Of a stretch of DNA of 64,000 bases, positions 46,301-57,542 are shown in pieces (position 1 is the stretch's first letter; the number at the start of each line of letters is the position of its first letter). The notes beneath the pieces were generated by a model. The model was not told the origin of the DNA. It was given only the letters and a program-made list of their open reading frames with translations, and ran no database searches. The position numbers were made by a program, and so were the translations under genes. This stretch comes from Acanthamoeba lenticulata (taxonomy: Eukaryota; Discosea; Longamoebia; Acanthamoebidae): contig NAVB01000003.1 of assembly GCA_002179805.1 (NCBI GenBank), positions 1 to 64,000 on the forward strand. The letters are read 5' to 3'.

Positions 46301-48241
46301 CATGTCCGGCGGCACGAGGGACACCGGAGCGATGGCGATCATCATGAAGAAGGTGTCGCAGAACCGCGGCTGGCGGGCGTCAAAGTACTTGACGTTGAGC
46401 TTGTAGTTGCCCGGCGCCAGGGTGATGATGATGGACTCCTCACGGTTGAACGAGATCGACTGCGCCAGGTAGCCTGTGCACGGCGCATGAGTGTGGCCCG
46501 GCCGCCACAACGAAAGACAGAGAGGGCCGTACCGCTGGCGTTGCTGAGGCGAATATCAATGTCGACGCGATGCTCCTCGACATAAATGCGAAGGTTGCTC
46601 GTCGTGGTCAGGGTGAACTGCAGTGGCCATGAACGTCAGCAAAGGAAACAAAGAAATAAAGGGAAGAGGGAGCGGTACGTTGATGTTGTTGTCGGGATTC
46701 TCATAGTCGAGCCACACATTCTCGGCATACTCGAGCACGCCGCGGTCGCCCAGCAGGCCCGGCACGTTCAGGTTCTGCGGCAGGCGAGGGGCTGCAGCAG
46801 GCACGAGCGTTAGTGAGACCCTCTTGCTCAAGCCATGAGCCGGTTTGCGCGCGTACCCTTGCAGTTGAGAAGGTTCTCGCGGAAGGCAAACGGGGTGACG
46901 TTGAGGTTGAAGGTGAAGGGCGCGCAGCCGAGCACCGACTTGTCGGTCTGGTTGTAGAGGTCGTACAGCCAAAGGGTGTACTCGCCAGGCTCCACGATCC
47001 ACGAGATGACAGCCTCGTTGATGCGAGCGTCAACGGCCACGACGCACTCGTCGGCGTTCGGGTGGAGAAGGCCACCAGTCCGGCTCACACACGTCAGGTC
47101 GCTCTCCAGCGACGACGCGTTCAGGTCCAGCAAGAGTCTGCGCATGATGCGCTAGTGTCAGTCCTGGCCATGGCAATTTGTGTGCTGGACGATGCAAGCA
47201 GTACCCGAGCGAACCGCCGGTGAGGAAGTCGTAGCCGAGGATGGCGTCGAGGCGCCACATCTGGACCTTGCCGGGCGTAGCGGGGATGCTCACGTTGAAG
47301 CCCTTCACCATGCGGATGTTGTTGGGCCCTGTGCTGACCTGCGTAGTCCGTACGTTGAAGGTCTGGTTGGGGGCAAACGAGTACTCACTGGAGTAGACCA
47401 CGCCCCAAGGGTTAGGCCACGCGTTTCACAAATTTGTAATAAAAACAACAAATAAAAATGCACGTGACGTACCCCTTCACGACGAGAGGGTTGGGCAGCT
47501 CAGGGAGCACTTCCTTGGCGCCGCAGGAGTACTTGCTGGCGCGCTCCTTGGCTGTAGGCTGGTGGAAAAATGTAGAACGTGTGACATTTTAGTGCCGGCT
47601 GTTATGTGTGTTGTAGAGAAAGTTTGACGGGCACGCACCTTTGGAACAATGGCCCACTCCAACGTCAAAGTCTTGCACTTGGCGCCCATCTGCTCCAACG
47701 AAAGAGCAGAAAAGACTGCGAATTTGGGAGTGACAATTGAGAATTTGTAATAAAGATGAAGTTGAGCGCAATAAAGGTGGCACGTACTCAAGAAATTGAA
47801 GCGCACTCTGTACTCGCCCGGGGGCAACACGCGCGCGATCATCTCCTCGCCGTAGAACGAGACGGCTGAGGCAATGGGCTGCCGCGCTTCTTGAGAGTAG
47901 AGGAAAAGATCGACGTCCCAATCTTCTTGGGGCGCCACCGAGATGCGCAGGTAGCTCTCAGACGTGAGGGTAAAGAAAGTGTTATGCTCGTGGCTCGTGA
48001 AGTTGGCGAAGAATTCGCCGTGAAGGTGAAACTCTCCATTAAGGCCGAGGTAAGCGATAGATGAGAGATTGGAGGGAAGGCCCTCAGGCGCATCCTCGAA
48101 GCTGCATGAGTTGCTTGTGAGAGATTCACGCGGTGCGAGAGAAATCGCAAAACCCACACTCAGCAGGCAAATGAAGGCTAGCAGCACAGGGGTTGCAGCA
48201 TAAGACCTGGCCAGTGATTTGACAGCGAAAAAAAATGACAT
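34374..48241 (-). CDS. Giant type I surface protein: PPC-like repeats, SbsA Ig-like and EGF modules, one TM
   Basis: Read as one gene of about 13.9 kb with some 25-30 exons and an estimated 3,500-4,000 residues. The start at 48241 gives a signal peptide with core PVLLAFICLLSVGFAIS. Many repeats of about 150-200 residues follow, with units such as LPSNLSSIAYLGLNGEFHL, LRISVAPQEDWDVDLFLYS, RVYVPFHERLDIDLYLYSG and GRLDLDLYYDF. These resemble bacterial pre-peptidase C-terminal (PPC) beta-sandwiches. Near 43.0-42.6 kb an SbsA-type Ig-like segment (VSVTPAEGHDLDPSKDLTV) precedes EGF-like modules (CTCDEGYAGVSCDACAPGY). The repeat array then restarts, ending with a second Ig-like segment (VESVEPASGSQLNPQKEL) and EGF modules (CICYHGYAGADCEHC, CAEGYEGSDCK). 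A membrane span (FGILVGVLIGVSAVGWLIWW, near 34790-34850) and a tail with runs of Asp and Gln follow. Splitting into two genes cannot be fully excluded. No family name is known to me. Confidence 0.72.
36797..36864 (-). other. Long hairpin inside an intron of the giant gene
   Basis: On the minus (sense) strand, four stems stack in register. GCGCTCG pairs with CGGGCGC (one G-U), AACC with GGTT, GTCGC with GCGAC, and GCGCGGAG with CTCCGCGC around an 8-nt loop. That is 24 pairs in 68 nt with small internal loops. On the plus strand one pair becomes C-A, so the sense transcript folds better. It sits in the intron of roughly 36630-36918, whose remainder is AT-rich. Confidence 0.6.
39957..40078 (-). 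other. Cluster of inverted repeats inside another intron of the giant gene
   Basis: Within an intron of about 300 bp (near 39843-40156) are four short inverted repeats. They are ACTTTGGT/ACCAAAGT at 39957-39991, CAAGAA/TTCTTG at 39995-40014, CCGTGC/GCACGG at 40027-40040 and CGAGGG/CCCTCG at 40058-40078. ACTTTGGTTCCGTG at 39957 also recurs as AGTTTGGCTCCGTG at 40017. This could be a structured RNA or a degenerate mobile element. Confidence 0.4.
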
Positions 48242-48762
48242 AAATTGATGTTAAAAGATGATGCATCATCGATCGGCACAAAAGAGGATGCGAAATAGGG
48301 CACTATTGTGGAGAAACGATTTCGTACCGCATGTCTGTGCCCAAGCCAGCGGCAGGAAAGAATTTTGTGAATCTAGGAGATGCCGCTGGTGCAAGACGAT
48401 GAAGGACTGTAGGATTCTACCAGAGTGGTGACCCACTGGGTATAAGACGGAAATGAAGACACGGAGAGCAGCACGCTTGCTCAACCCTGCTGCAGGTGCC
48501 CTCTTTCCTCCTCCTCTTCTGGCCCGCAACGCAGCTGTGCCGCGAAACAGGCACGACAAATTCCCCAGTGTCGACGGTAATCAAAGCCAGGGAGTATCCC
48601 CCTTTCGCAGAGTATTTCTTTTCATTTTATCGCTTGGCAGAGAACTTAAAAGAAAAGAAGAAGAAAAAATCTTCACTTAAATAACAAGAACACCAGCATG
48701 ACCGGTCACGCAACTTCATAGTACATCCGCACAACACAAATAAGAACTTCGACGTACACTGC
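48242..48762. promoter_or_regulatory. Divergent spacer between giant gene and IFRD-like gene
   Basis: About 520 bp must contain both promoters. A 14-bp palindrome GATGATGCATCATC (48257-48270) sits only 16 bp from the giant-gene start. No TATA box was assigned. Short open frames here have no recognisable content. Confidence 0.35.
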
Positions 48763-51529
48763 ATGGAACGGGCGAGGGGGAAGCTACTGGCACAAAACGG
48801 AGGAATCGACGCTGTGGGCCTGATGCCGGCGTCCAGGCTGCAGGAAGAGCTCACACGGTGGGAGGTGCGTCGCGCCAGCGAGGCTGCGGCAGCCAGCAAA
48901 AAGAATGCCCGCCTGCGGCACAAGCGGGAGCAGAAGGCAGCGCAACGACGGCAAGAACTACGGCAGGCACACCAACGCGAGTACGACCGAGGCGCCGTTT
49001 ACATGCCGCCCGTGCCTGAGCCGCCCAAGCCCAAGGTTTTTACTTTTATTCTTTTTATTTGTTTATTTTTTGACTCATAATGATTTGAGAATTGAACATT
49101 TACAGGCGCCAACGGAGGAGGAGCTGGGCGAAGAGTGGCGAGCGGCTCGCGAGGAAGTCGCAGGTCTGCTGCCCGCCGACTGGGGCTCGGACCACCCCGA
49201 CCGAGTGCAGTGGTGCCTCGGCTGGCTTGCCCACCACGAGTACTCCAGCTCCCTCAACCGCGCCCATCTCTCTGCTCTTCCTCACCCCTTTCTCTCTCTT
49301 TGGCGAGACCAGCAAGCAACGGCGCATGAGCGCACTGCACAGCCTGCGCGCGTTCCTGTCGCCCGCGGTCGACGACCATTTCGGCGTCGAGCGGTGCCGT
49401 GACGGGGTGGACCGCTTTGTAGCGTCCTACGCCGATGACATCGTCGGCCACCTGCGCCGCAGCTTGACGGCCGCGGCCTCCACCGCCAGCAGGTGCGTGG
49501 AGGAGCGGCTTCTGGCCTTGATGGTGGCCGGACTCGTGCTTCTGTGGTCCAAAGAGAGCTGCGCGATCGTGCGCGAGACCCTGCTGGACGTGCTCGCCCG
49601 ACACACGCTGGTCCGGCGTATCGATGACGATGATGACGACGACAACAGCAACCATGACGACGGGCAGGCAGAGTCGGGGCGAGGACGTCCCGACGCGGTC
49701 AACTCTGACGACTTTCGCGCGGCCGTACGCTCCAATCCGTTCCTCTGATCTGTCCCAGCGACGTCTTTTCACTCACACGCGCACGTACACGCAACGCACA
49801 TAGGCCCTGGACTTGCTGGGCGTGATGCATTTCGTGCACTTTTACGGGACTGAACCGGGCGACCAAGTCGACGGCGCTGGTGGTGGCGAGGAAGACCCCG
49901 ACGGACTGGTCGAGTTGGTTGAGGTCACGTTCACGCGGCTGTGCGCCGACGGCCGCACGCCGACCATCGTGCGCGCCACGTCCCTGTCTGTCGTCGGCCT
50001 CCTCGGCACCCTGCTCCCTGCGCCCTACCTGGCGTCCTGGCTCGACACGTACGCCCCTTGCCTGCTGCTTGTGTACTTGTGTGCGACGTGTGCGGTAACC
50101 AGTCGCGTCGCACAGGAACGCGGAGCTCGTGCTCGGGTTTTTGCGACACGACGACATCTCGATGCGCTTGGCCGGAGCCGACGCCTTGCAAGTCTTCCTC
50201 GCCTCCATCTACGACGACCTTGCTCTCATCCTCGCTGACGATGACGACGACAATGACGACGATGAAGACGACGAGGCCGATGCGCTGTTGGCGGCGCTGC
50301 CCGGGCAGCACGAGCTGTTCCAGCTCGAGAGTCAGCTGGAGGAGATGGTCAAAATGAGGGATCGACGGGCCAGCAAGTCCGACAACAAGGCCCTGCGTTC
50401 CCGAGTCGAACGCCTTCTGCAGCTCGTCCGCGCACTCGGTCGACAAAAAGAGAAGCTCCTGGTGCTCCTTCCTCCTTCCCATTGAGCGCGGTCTCTCGAT
50501 CGCAGAGTGGATCGACTGACCCGGGAGGGGCGGACCACAAAGGCGCGCCGCGCCGACAAAGACGACGCGGAGGAAGAGGAGTACCGGGTCGAAGGAGGGA
50601 GTCCCCGCTTGCAGGTGACGCTGCGGCTGATGGGAAGAAACAGCTCGTGGGACACGGCCGTCCAGACCGAGCTCGCAGTCCATTCCGAGCGGTGCGCGCC
50701 AACATCTGCTGCCCCCTCCCCCCCTCTTTTATCGCTCGCTTGGGCGGTCCATCTATAACCAACACGGCTCACGTGCGCACACACAACACGGAACAGGCAC
50801 CGGAAGCAGCTCGAGGCGGTGATGGCGCTCACTGGGCAGTCTCTGCGGCTGTACCTCCACGGCAGCGCCTTGGCGGAGCTGTTCGAGTGCGTGGTCGACG
50901 AGAATGAGCTCGTGGCGCGAGTCGAGCCCAACCCCATCTCCTTCGACTCTTACTCCCGTTATCCCAGGGTACCCGCCTCTTCCCTCCCCCTTGGTGCGCT
51001 CTTTGTTCACCGCTCGCCGACACGCGTGGTGTGTCGTGTGTCGTGTGTTGTTGTTGTTATTGTTGGGGGAGCGCAGGAACCGAAAGGGACCAACGTGAGC
51101 AAGGGCAAGCACCCGTCGGTTGTGTTTGGCGATTGGGCGGCGCAGACGAAGAAAGTGACCAACAAGCGCGGGTACCGGATGGTGCAGCGACTCCCCTACG
51201 GTACTGCTCGCCCGCCTGCCTCCGTTCTGCTCCCCTCCCCCATCGCGCTCACCCCTGGAGCAACTTGTGCGGCTCGCAAGTGTGGTGGAACAGGAACGAG
51301 GTTCGCGTGGTGATGGACCCAGATCCCAGGTACGGCGTTCGTTCACGCAAGCGATTGCGCTCTTCTCTAACGCACGGATTGTGGACGCAGTCTCTTGGCG
51401 CCCAACCCGAACGTGGGAGGGACACCATTCGCGGACTCCCGCCTTCCAGAGGAGCTGCAGCGGGCCGCCACCAGCGGACGATATGCCCGCGTCATCGTGC
51501 ACAAGTCCCCCAGCACCAGGCGTGGTTGA
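48763..51529 (+). CDS. IFRD-like (interferon-related developmental regulator) helical-repeat protein
   Basis: Begins MERARGKLLAQNGG with a basic helical N-terminus rich in Arg, Lys and Gln. It continues through exons carrying ETSKQRRMSALHSLRAFL, VERCRDGVDRFV and HDDISMRLAGADALQVFLAS. A later part has LESQLEEMVKMRDRRASKSDNK, TLRLMGRNSSWDTAVQ and LEAVMALTGQSLRLYLHGSA followed by LAELFE. The order (HEAT-like helices, acidic Asp-rich loops, then a hydrophobic 'L..L.G.....YL....L.ELFE' stretch) recalls the IFRD/IFRD-C region. The C-terminal 150 residues (SKGKHPSVVFGDWAAQTKK) are less familiar. TGA is at 51527-51529. At least nine exons; the final joins rest on splice signals only. Family assignment is tentative; the coding nature is firm. 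Confidence 0.6.
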
Positions 51530-51822
51530 GGCCTTTCTCCGGGGTGGTACTATTTTTCTTAATCCTGCACAGAAGTAAATATTAAAGAAACTGGTAACAA
51601 GAGCACCAAACCGGTGCACAAAAAAGAAGCAAAAGGAGCAAGTTCGTTCTTTCTTGGGCCAAAACTGAGCCAAAAAACAAAAGAAGACTGCTTTTTCCTT
51701 TTGGGAGGCGCCTTGCCCTCTTTTGGAAGGTGCCATTTCTTGGTCGACTTTTCTTTCGTTCCTGGCGTGGAGCTCACAAGAACCTGACTACTACGGTCTC
51801 TTGGAGAAACAAGAACAAAGGG

Positions 51823-53786
51823 ATGGAGGTCTCAGGGCGCTACGTCCTCGCGATACAAAGCCATCAGGCCAAATCCTCGGCCGAGCTTGATTTTCCAGAG
51901 GGCGTGAGGTGAGGGAGAAACAAACCACTGGTTCTCTTCCTTGTGATTAACCGTTTCGCGCGCAGGATCCTGGTAACGGAAGAGCTACCAGGAGGATGGA
52001 TGAAGGGCAAGTATGATGGCGCATGTGGCATCTTCCCAAAGCGATACGTGGTGGCCCAAAACACAAAAAAAGCGGACATAGGGTCTCCACTACTGCATCG
52101 CGGCAAGTCGCCCTCCTCGCCAGTCCCGCCCGGCAAAAGCCTCATCCTCGACGACCGACGCCCCATTCAGTTCTCGCAACTTTCAAACGGTGAGATTGAC
52201 TTTAGAGAAGCTCGAGAGAGGGAACGCGAACGTGAACGCGAGAGAGATCGAGAGAGGGAAAGAGAGCGGGAAAGAGAGCGGGAACGCGAACGTGAACGTG
52301 AACGCGAACGGGACCGTGATAGAGACAGAGATCGCGACCGAGATCGAGACCGAGACCGCGACCGCGACCGAGATCGAGACAGAGACCGAGACAGGCGGTT
52401 TGGTAAGCTAAAGGATGAAAAAAGGGAGCGAAGATACTCTTCCTCGTCCTCATCTTCGTCAAAGCGCGATGATCGATTCGAAAGAGGCGAGCTTTACGGA
52501 GGGGGTGGAGGCAGCATGATAGTCAAGAACGGTGGAGGCGGAGGTAGTGGTTTGATGAACGGCGGCACGAGCATCTTCAGCAACCTCAAGTCGTCCTCTG
52601 GAGTGCGAGAGCTCTTACGTGAGCGCGGTACAACAGCCCCACCCGCGCTCAATCTGTCAGCCTCTTCTCCAGTCGTGGAGCGCAAACTCTCGCCGGAGGA
52701 GATCGACGAGCGCATCCTTGACCTCACCAATGAGATAGGCGACTGGCTTCGCAGCAATTTTACTCGTAGTGGTGCGTTCCTCCTCCTGAAAAGCAAGAAG
52801 AGGACGATTCTGATGGTGTGTCTCCGTCTTGCCTCGCCCCAGAGCAATTTACGGTCACCATCAAGAAGAGGCGAGGCGGCTATCTGTCGTGCTTCTGCTC
52901 TATCGAGAACGCACGAACAGAAGAGGAGCCCGCCCACCTCCCCGCACCCTCCACTGCGGCGGTTTCAGTCGGCGATGACTCAGACGCCGAGAGCGGCGCC
53001 CTACCCAGCAGTGGCACCGGAAGCGGAGGCAGCATCGGCAGCGCCGACACCAGAACCAACAGCTGGACAGTTGCATCGCCTTCCTCATCAACCTACGACT
53101 CGTCCCGCAACTCGTCCTATCCCGCTCTGGTATCGTCCCCCATACTCGACTGTGTACAGGGTTGCGAGAAGGCTCACCACTGCACTGGGCTGCAGCAAGT
53201 GCAATATGGGAACGACGCGAACTACTCGCCAGTGCGTAGTCGATGGGCGGCCAACGGAGGCTCGGGGATCATGAGCCCCGTCAACACGACCAGCGGCGGT
53301 AATGGCGTTGGCAGCCCCGGCAACTCGGGCAGCTCCGGCATTGTCCCGGGCGGTTTCGGCAACGGCTCTGATATACGCGTCCGATCAGACTCGGTGAGCA
53401 GTGACTCGGAGCTGCAGGACGGCGCGTTCAACATTCCGCTGCTCGATGACGAAGAAGGCTTCGAGTTGTTCGTCAAGACGATAACGGACCCTGACCTGGG
53501 CATCCCCGTCACTTCGCGCACACACAAGATGAAGACCTTCAACAAGACATTCATCGGCACAGATGCGGTCACTTGGATCGCCGACTACCTGCAGACCACA
53601 GACAGGTGCGTTGACTCCTGCAATCTCAGTGATTCTGCCGCAGAAGAACTCACCTGTCAACCCGGCCACAGATATGTCGCCGTCCGAGTGGGCAACCTGC
53701 TTATGCAGCGAGGAGTGATCGAGCACCTCAGCAACGACCTGCCATTCCTCGACAAGTTCGTGTGCTACAAGTTCCGAGAGGACTAG
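51823..53786 (+). CDS. SH3 and DEP domain protein with Arg-Glu/Arg-Asp tract
   Basis: Exons 51823-51908, 51966-52771, 52843-53605 and 53672-53786 join in phase to 589 residues. The N-terminal 65 residues form an SH3 domain: YVLAIQSHQAKSSAELDF, EGVRILVTEELPGGWMKG and GIFPKRYV, with the Trp and the Pro-Tyr ligand-groove positions. Residues about 110-172 are almost pure alternating Arg-Glu then Arg-Asp (52207-52394). Low-complexity Ser/Gly stretches follow. The C-terminal DEP domain reads GIPVTSRTHKMKTFNKTFI, GTDAVTWIADYL and LLMQRGVIEHL. SH3 binds proline-rich partners and DEP often binds membranes or GPCR-linked proteins, so a signalling adaptor is likely. Its partner proteins are unknown. Confidence 0.88.
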
Positions 53787-54006
53787 CACACGCGACCTTT
53801 TCCTCACATCCATCTCCAAGATCCTATCCCCTTTTCCTCCTCCTCTGTCCTCAAGAGATTTTTCTTATTTAAATCTGCAAGCAACCTGTTATCCGCTTTG
53901 CACGAGCGAGGTCACAGCGGCGCTGGGATGGCCAACGAGAAGAAGAAGAAAAAAAAAAGTGTGCGTGGCGCGATGAGCCCCTGGATGGGGTCAGTCCTAC
54001 TCGAGA

Positions 54007-56989
54007 TCACTCGATGGTGAGCAGGCGTGTGCCCTCCTGGATCACCTGCTCCGCTCGCACGTGGAGGCGCACCGTTCCCGCCTGCTCTTGTCCCCCCCCC
54101 TCAAATGGCAGCAGGCGTGAGTCCCCGGCGGATCAGTAGGAGGAGGACGAGGAGGAGGCACCTTGTGGGCGGCGATCTTGCTCTCCATCTTCATGGACTC
54201 CATGATCAGCAGCGCTTCGCCTGGCGCCACCGTTTGCCCGTCGGCCACAAGCACCTGAAGGATTTTGCCTGGGCATGCCGTCGCTGACGTTAGCGCGCGT
54301 GCACGGGCAGTGGGTATGCACGGGTATCCGCACCAGGCATTTGGGCGACGTATTCGCCCTCGCCAGCGGCGTCACCCACGAACGCCGGCGCAAAGCGCGA
54401 CTTGAGCCCGAGCGCGGCCTCGCCTGGCATGGCGTCCGAGTGCACGTAGATACGCTCAGCTTCGGCCGCGTCGGCCGCCGTCGACGACGGCGATGACCCG
54501 CAGACAATGTAGCGCCGCCGCAGCCCGTCAACGGACACGTCGAGCGTCTCTGCGCCGTCACCGTCGTCGTCGGTGGGCCCCAGGTATCGGTGCAGCACCA
54601 CGCGCGCGGTACGGCCATTGACCTTTGTTTCAAAGTGCGCGTCCGGGTGGCGTTGCGTCCCATCGCCCCGCCGGGCCTCAGAACTGTATTCCACCACCAC
54701 CACGGGCGCCGCCGTTTTCTCTCCGCCGCCGAGCAGCGCAAACTCTTGGCGCTGCGCGTCAGGCTGACGTCAGCCGCCACCTTCAACCCACGAAATCTGG
54801 AGGAGAGCGGCGGGGGCGAGCGGACCGTGCTGGTGGTGCGGGGCGTGTTGCGCCAGCCAGAGGGCAGCCGTCGGAGCAGCGTTCGGGCGCGCTCGCGGCG
54901 GCGCCAGTCCCACAGCAGCGCCGCGATCACCATTTCGTCCGGCACGACGGCCGCTTGCCGCCTGAATCAGCACACACGCACACACGCGCGCGTGTCATGC
55001 CAGCGCGTGTGTCGTGCGGGAGACACGCGCACGCGTGTGTTTGTGTGCGTCTCGTACCGGACTTGAGCGGGGAGGTGGAGGTCGATGAAGTGGGTGTTGA
55101 AGCGGCCAGCCCGGAAGGCCTGGTGGTGGAGGACCTGCTGCAGGAAGGCCTTGTTGGTGGTGAGGCCCAGGACGACGGTCTCGCGCAGGGCGCGAGCCAT
55201 CTTGTCGAGGGCCGCCTCGCGCGTGGCCGCGTGGGCGATGATCTTGCACACCAGCGGGTCGTAGTAGATCGTGATCTCGGCGCCTGCGATCGATGCCACG
55301 TCAGCATGGCTATCTGTTGCGGAATGTGGGGAATGAAGAGCGCCGCACCGCTGCGGATGCCGCCGTCGTAGCGAACGCCTTCGATGACGGCCGGACGCCA
55401 GGCGAGGACCCGTCCGGTGCAGGGGAAGAAGTTGTTGTCGGGATCTTCGGCGTAGAGCCGACACTCGACGGCGTGACCCCGCACGGCCTGCAGCAGAGCC
55501 TCCTGGTCCCTGTGGCGAGCGTGGCTGACGTCAGCACCACAGCGCCAGCCACCTTAAATGATGGGAATGGACGAACCCGAGGCCGAGCTCGGCGAGGGTG
55601 GCACCCTGCGCGACGCGAAGCTGGGCGTGGACAAGGTCGACGCCTGTGATCAGCTCCGTCACCGGATGCTCCACCTGCAACCGCGTGTTGACCTCCAGGA
55701 AGTAGTAGTTGCCTAGAAAAAAAAACAGTTCAAATTCAATCATGAAAATTTGATAAACATGAAAGAATTGAAAACAAATTTGATAAATCAACAATAAATT
55801 CATAAATAAATAAATAAGAGCATGGCGCGGACCATCGCAATCGACGATGAACTCGACGGTGCCGGCGCCGCGATAGTTGATGGCGCGACCAATGGCGACG
55901 GCCGAGGCGCCCATGCGTCGCCGGAGGGCGGGGGTCATAACGACCGAGGGCGCCTCCTCGATCACCTTTTGGTGCCGGCGCTGGACGGAGCACTCGCGCT
56001 CGTTGAGGTGGACCACGTGGCCGTGGGCGTCGCCCAAGATCTGGAACTCGACGTGCCGCACGTCGTCGAAATACTTTTCGATCAGCAGCGTGTCGTCCCC
56101 AAACGAGTTCCTCGCCTCGCGCTTCGCTGCACGCCACAAAACAAATATTTCAGAAAAGAATTAATAAATAATTTTAAAAATGCAGTAATAAATAAAAGGA
56201 GCGCCAAAGCCAAACCTGAGTCGATGGCCTCGGCGAGGTGGGCGGGGTCGCGGACAACGCGCATGCCCTTGCCGCCACCGCCGGCGCTGGCCTTGAGGAG
56301 CACCGGGAAGCCGATGCGTGCGGCCTCGCGGGCCAGCGCCGCTGTGGACTGGTCGGCGCCATCGTAGCCCGGGATCAGCGGGATCGACGCGTCCTTTTCT
56401 CTGGGCCGCGCCATCAAATGCAACAATAGTCGGCGAAGGAAATGAGCTCCCGGCAGGGAAAAAGACCAAGTGGGTCGTGCACGCTGTGGGGCCGGTGTAC
56501 CGCAGGAGGAGCTTGGCGCCGCGCTTGGAGCCCATGGCCGCGATGGCCTCTGGCGTGGGGCCCACGAAGACGAGGCCCGCCTGCTCGCACTGTCGTGCAA
56601 AGTCCTCGTTCTCCGACAGGAAGCCGTACCCTGCAAATAAAACAAGTATTATTTAATTGAGATAATAACAATAAAAGAAATAGGTAGGGGGCACCTGGGT
56701 GGATGGCATCTGCGCCAACGCGGCGGGCAGCGTCGAGAATGGCGTCGACCTTGAGGTAGGAGGCCGAGGCCGCAGGGCCGTCACCGATAAGGAGCGCCTC
56801 ATCGGCCGCTTGCACAAAGGGGGCGTCGAGATCAGCTACCGAGTACACGGCCACAGTGGCTATGTCCAGTTCACGACACGCGCGCATCACGCGCAGTGCG
56901 ATTTCACCACGATTGGCCACCAGCAGCTTGCGTATCGAGGGCAACTTCTTGCTGCTTTCCCCATTGTTGTGTGTTGCTGCTTCCTCCAT
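54007..56989 (-). CDS. MCCC1: Biotin carboxylase/biotin carrier subunit, methylcrotonyl-CoA carboxylase alpha type
   Basis: ATP-dependent carboxylation of biotin for leucine breakdown. The biotin-carboxylase domain begins [17 protein letters not shown] and continues with [30 protein letters not shown] (ATP-grasp), [32 protein letters not shown] and [23 protein letters not shown] after the ATP-grasp entry favours the MCC alpha subunit over propionyl-CoA or pyruvate carboxylase. The C-terminal biotinyl domain ends with [16 protein letters not shown], where Lys in MKM is the biotin site, then [14 protein letters not shown]. Nine or more exons. The N-terminus ([18 protein letters not shown]) is acidic and not a typical mitochondrial presequence, so an upstream exon may exist. 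It is divergent from the Rac-like gene. Confidence 0.87.
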
Positions 56990-57542
56990 GTTCAGGCAGC
57001 AGAAGAATAAAAAATTAGTATTCTTTGATTTTCTCTTTTAATGTGCTTTGGTTATTATTGAATTGAGCTAACAGCCAATTCATTTCGGGTTTGCAGGCTC
57101 ACCGGGGAAGCACAACCCATCGCTGAAGGCTCTCCTAGCGAACGCGGCGGGTCACTGCAAAGGCACAAAGACCACCTTCGTCCAGGCCTTCCTATCCTGG
57201 TGTGCTTTGTACAGGCGTGTCGCGCGACCCATTTGGCCTCCTCTCCATCCCTCCGTTCAATCCCGCACGTGACGAGCAAGTCGCGAAGACCCCGCGCCGG
57301 CAGGCGGCAAACAGAAAGAAAGCACGAAAAGCGGCCGTTACAGCCACTTTTAGTTTGTTGTGCTTCGACGGCGGTGTGTGCGCAGCCAAACGGCCAACAT
57401 CGCTTCGCGGGGTGTTTGTCTTCACCAACTCATTCGTCCTCTTCTTCTCTACTGCATCTCCGGGGACTGAAATCGAACAAACATCACTGGGTTTAATTCA
57501 TTTCGTTGTTCAATGTCACGACGGGCAGACAAACCCGTTGGT
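56990..57542. other. Divergent promoter region, MCCC1-like and Rac-like genes
   Basis: About 550 bp separate the two start codons. Open frames here have no recognisable content. No TATA box or RNA gene was assigned. Confidence 0.4.

Noticed and set aside
48257..48270. 14-bp palindrome near the giant-gene start
   Set aside because: About four expected by chance; kept only as a note in the spacer entry.
52772..52842. Apparent frameshift in the SH3-DEP gene near 52775
   Set aside because: A normal 71-bp intron (GTGCGT to CCCCAG) joins the frames in phase.
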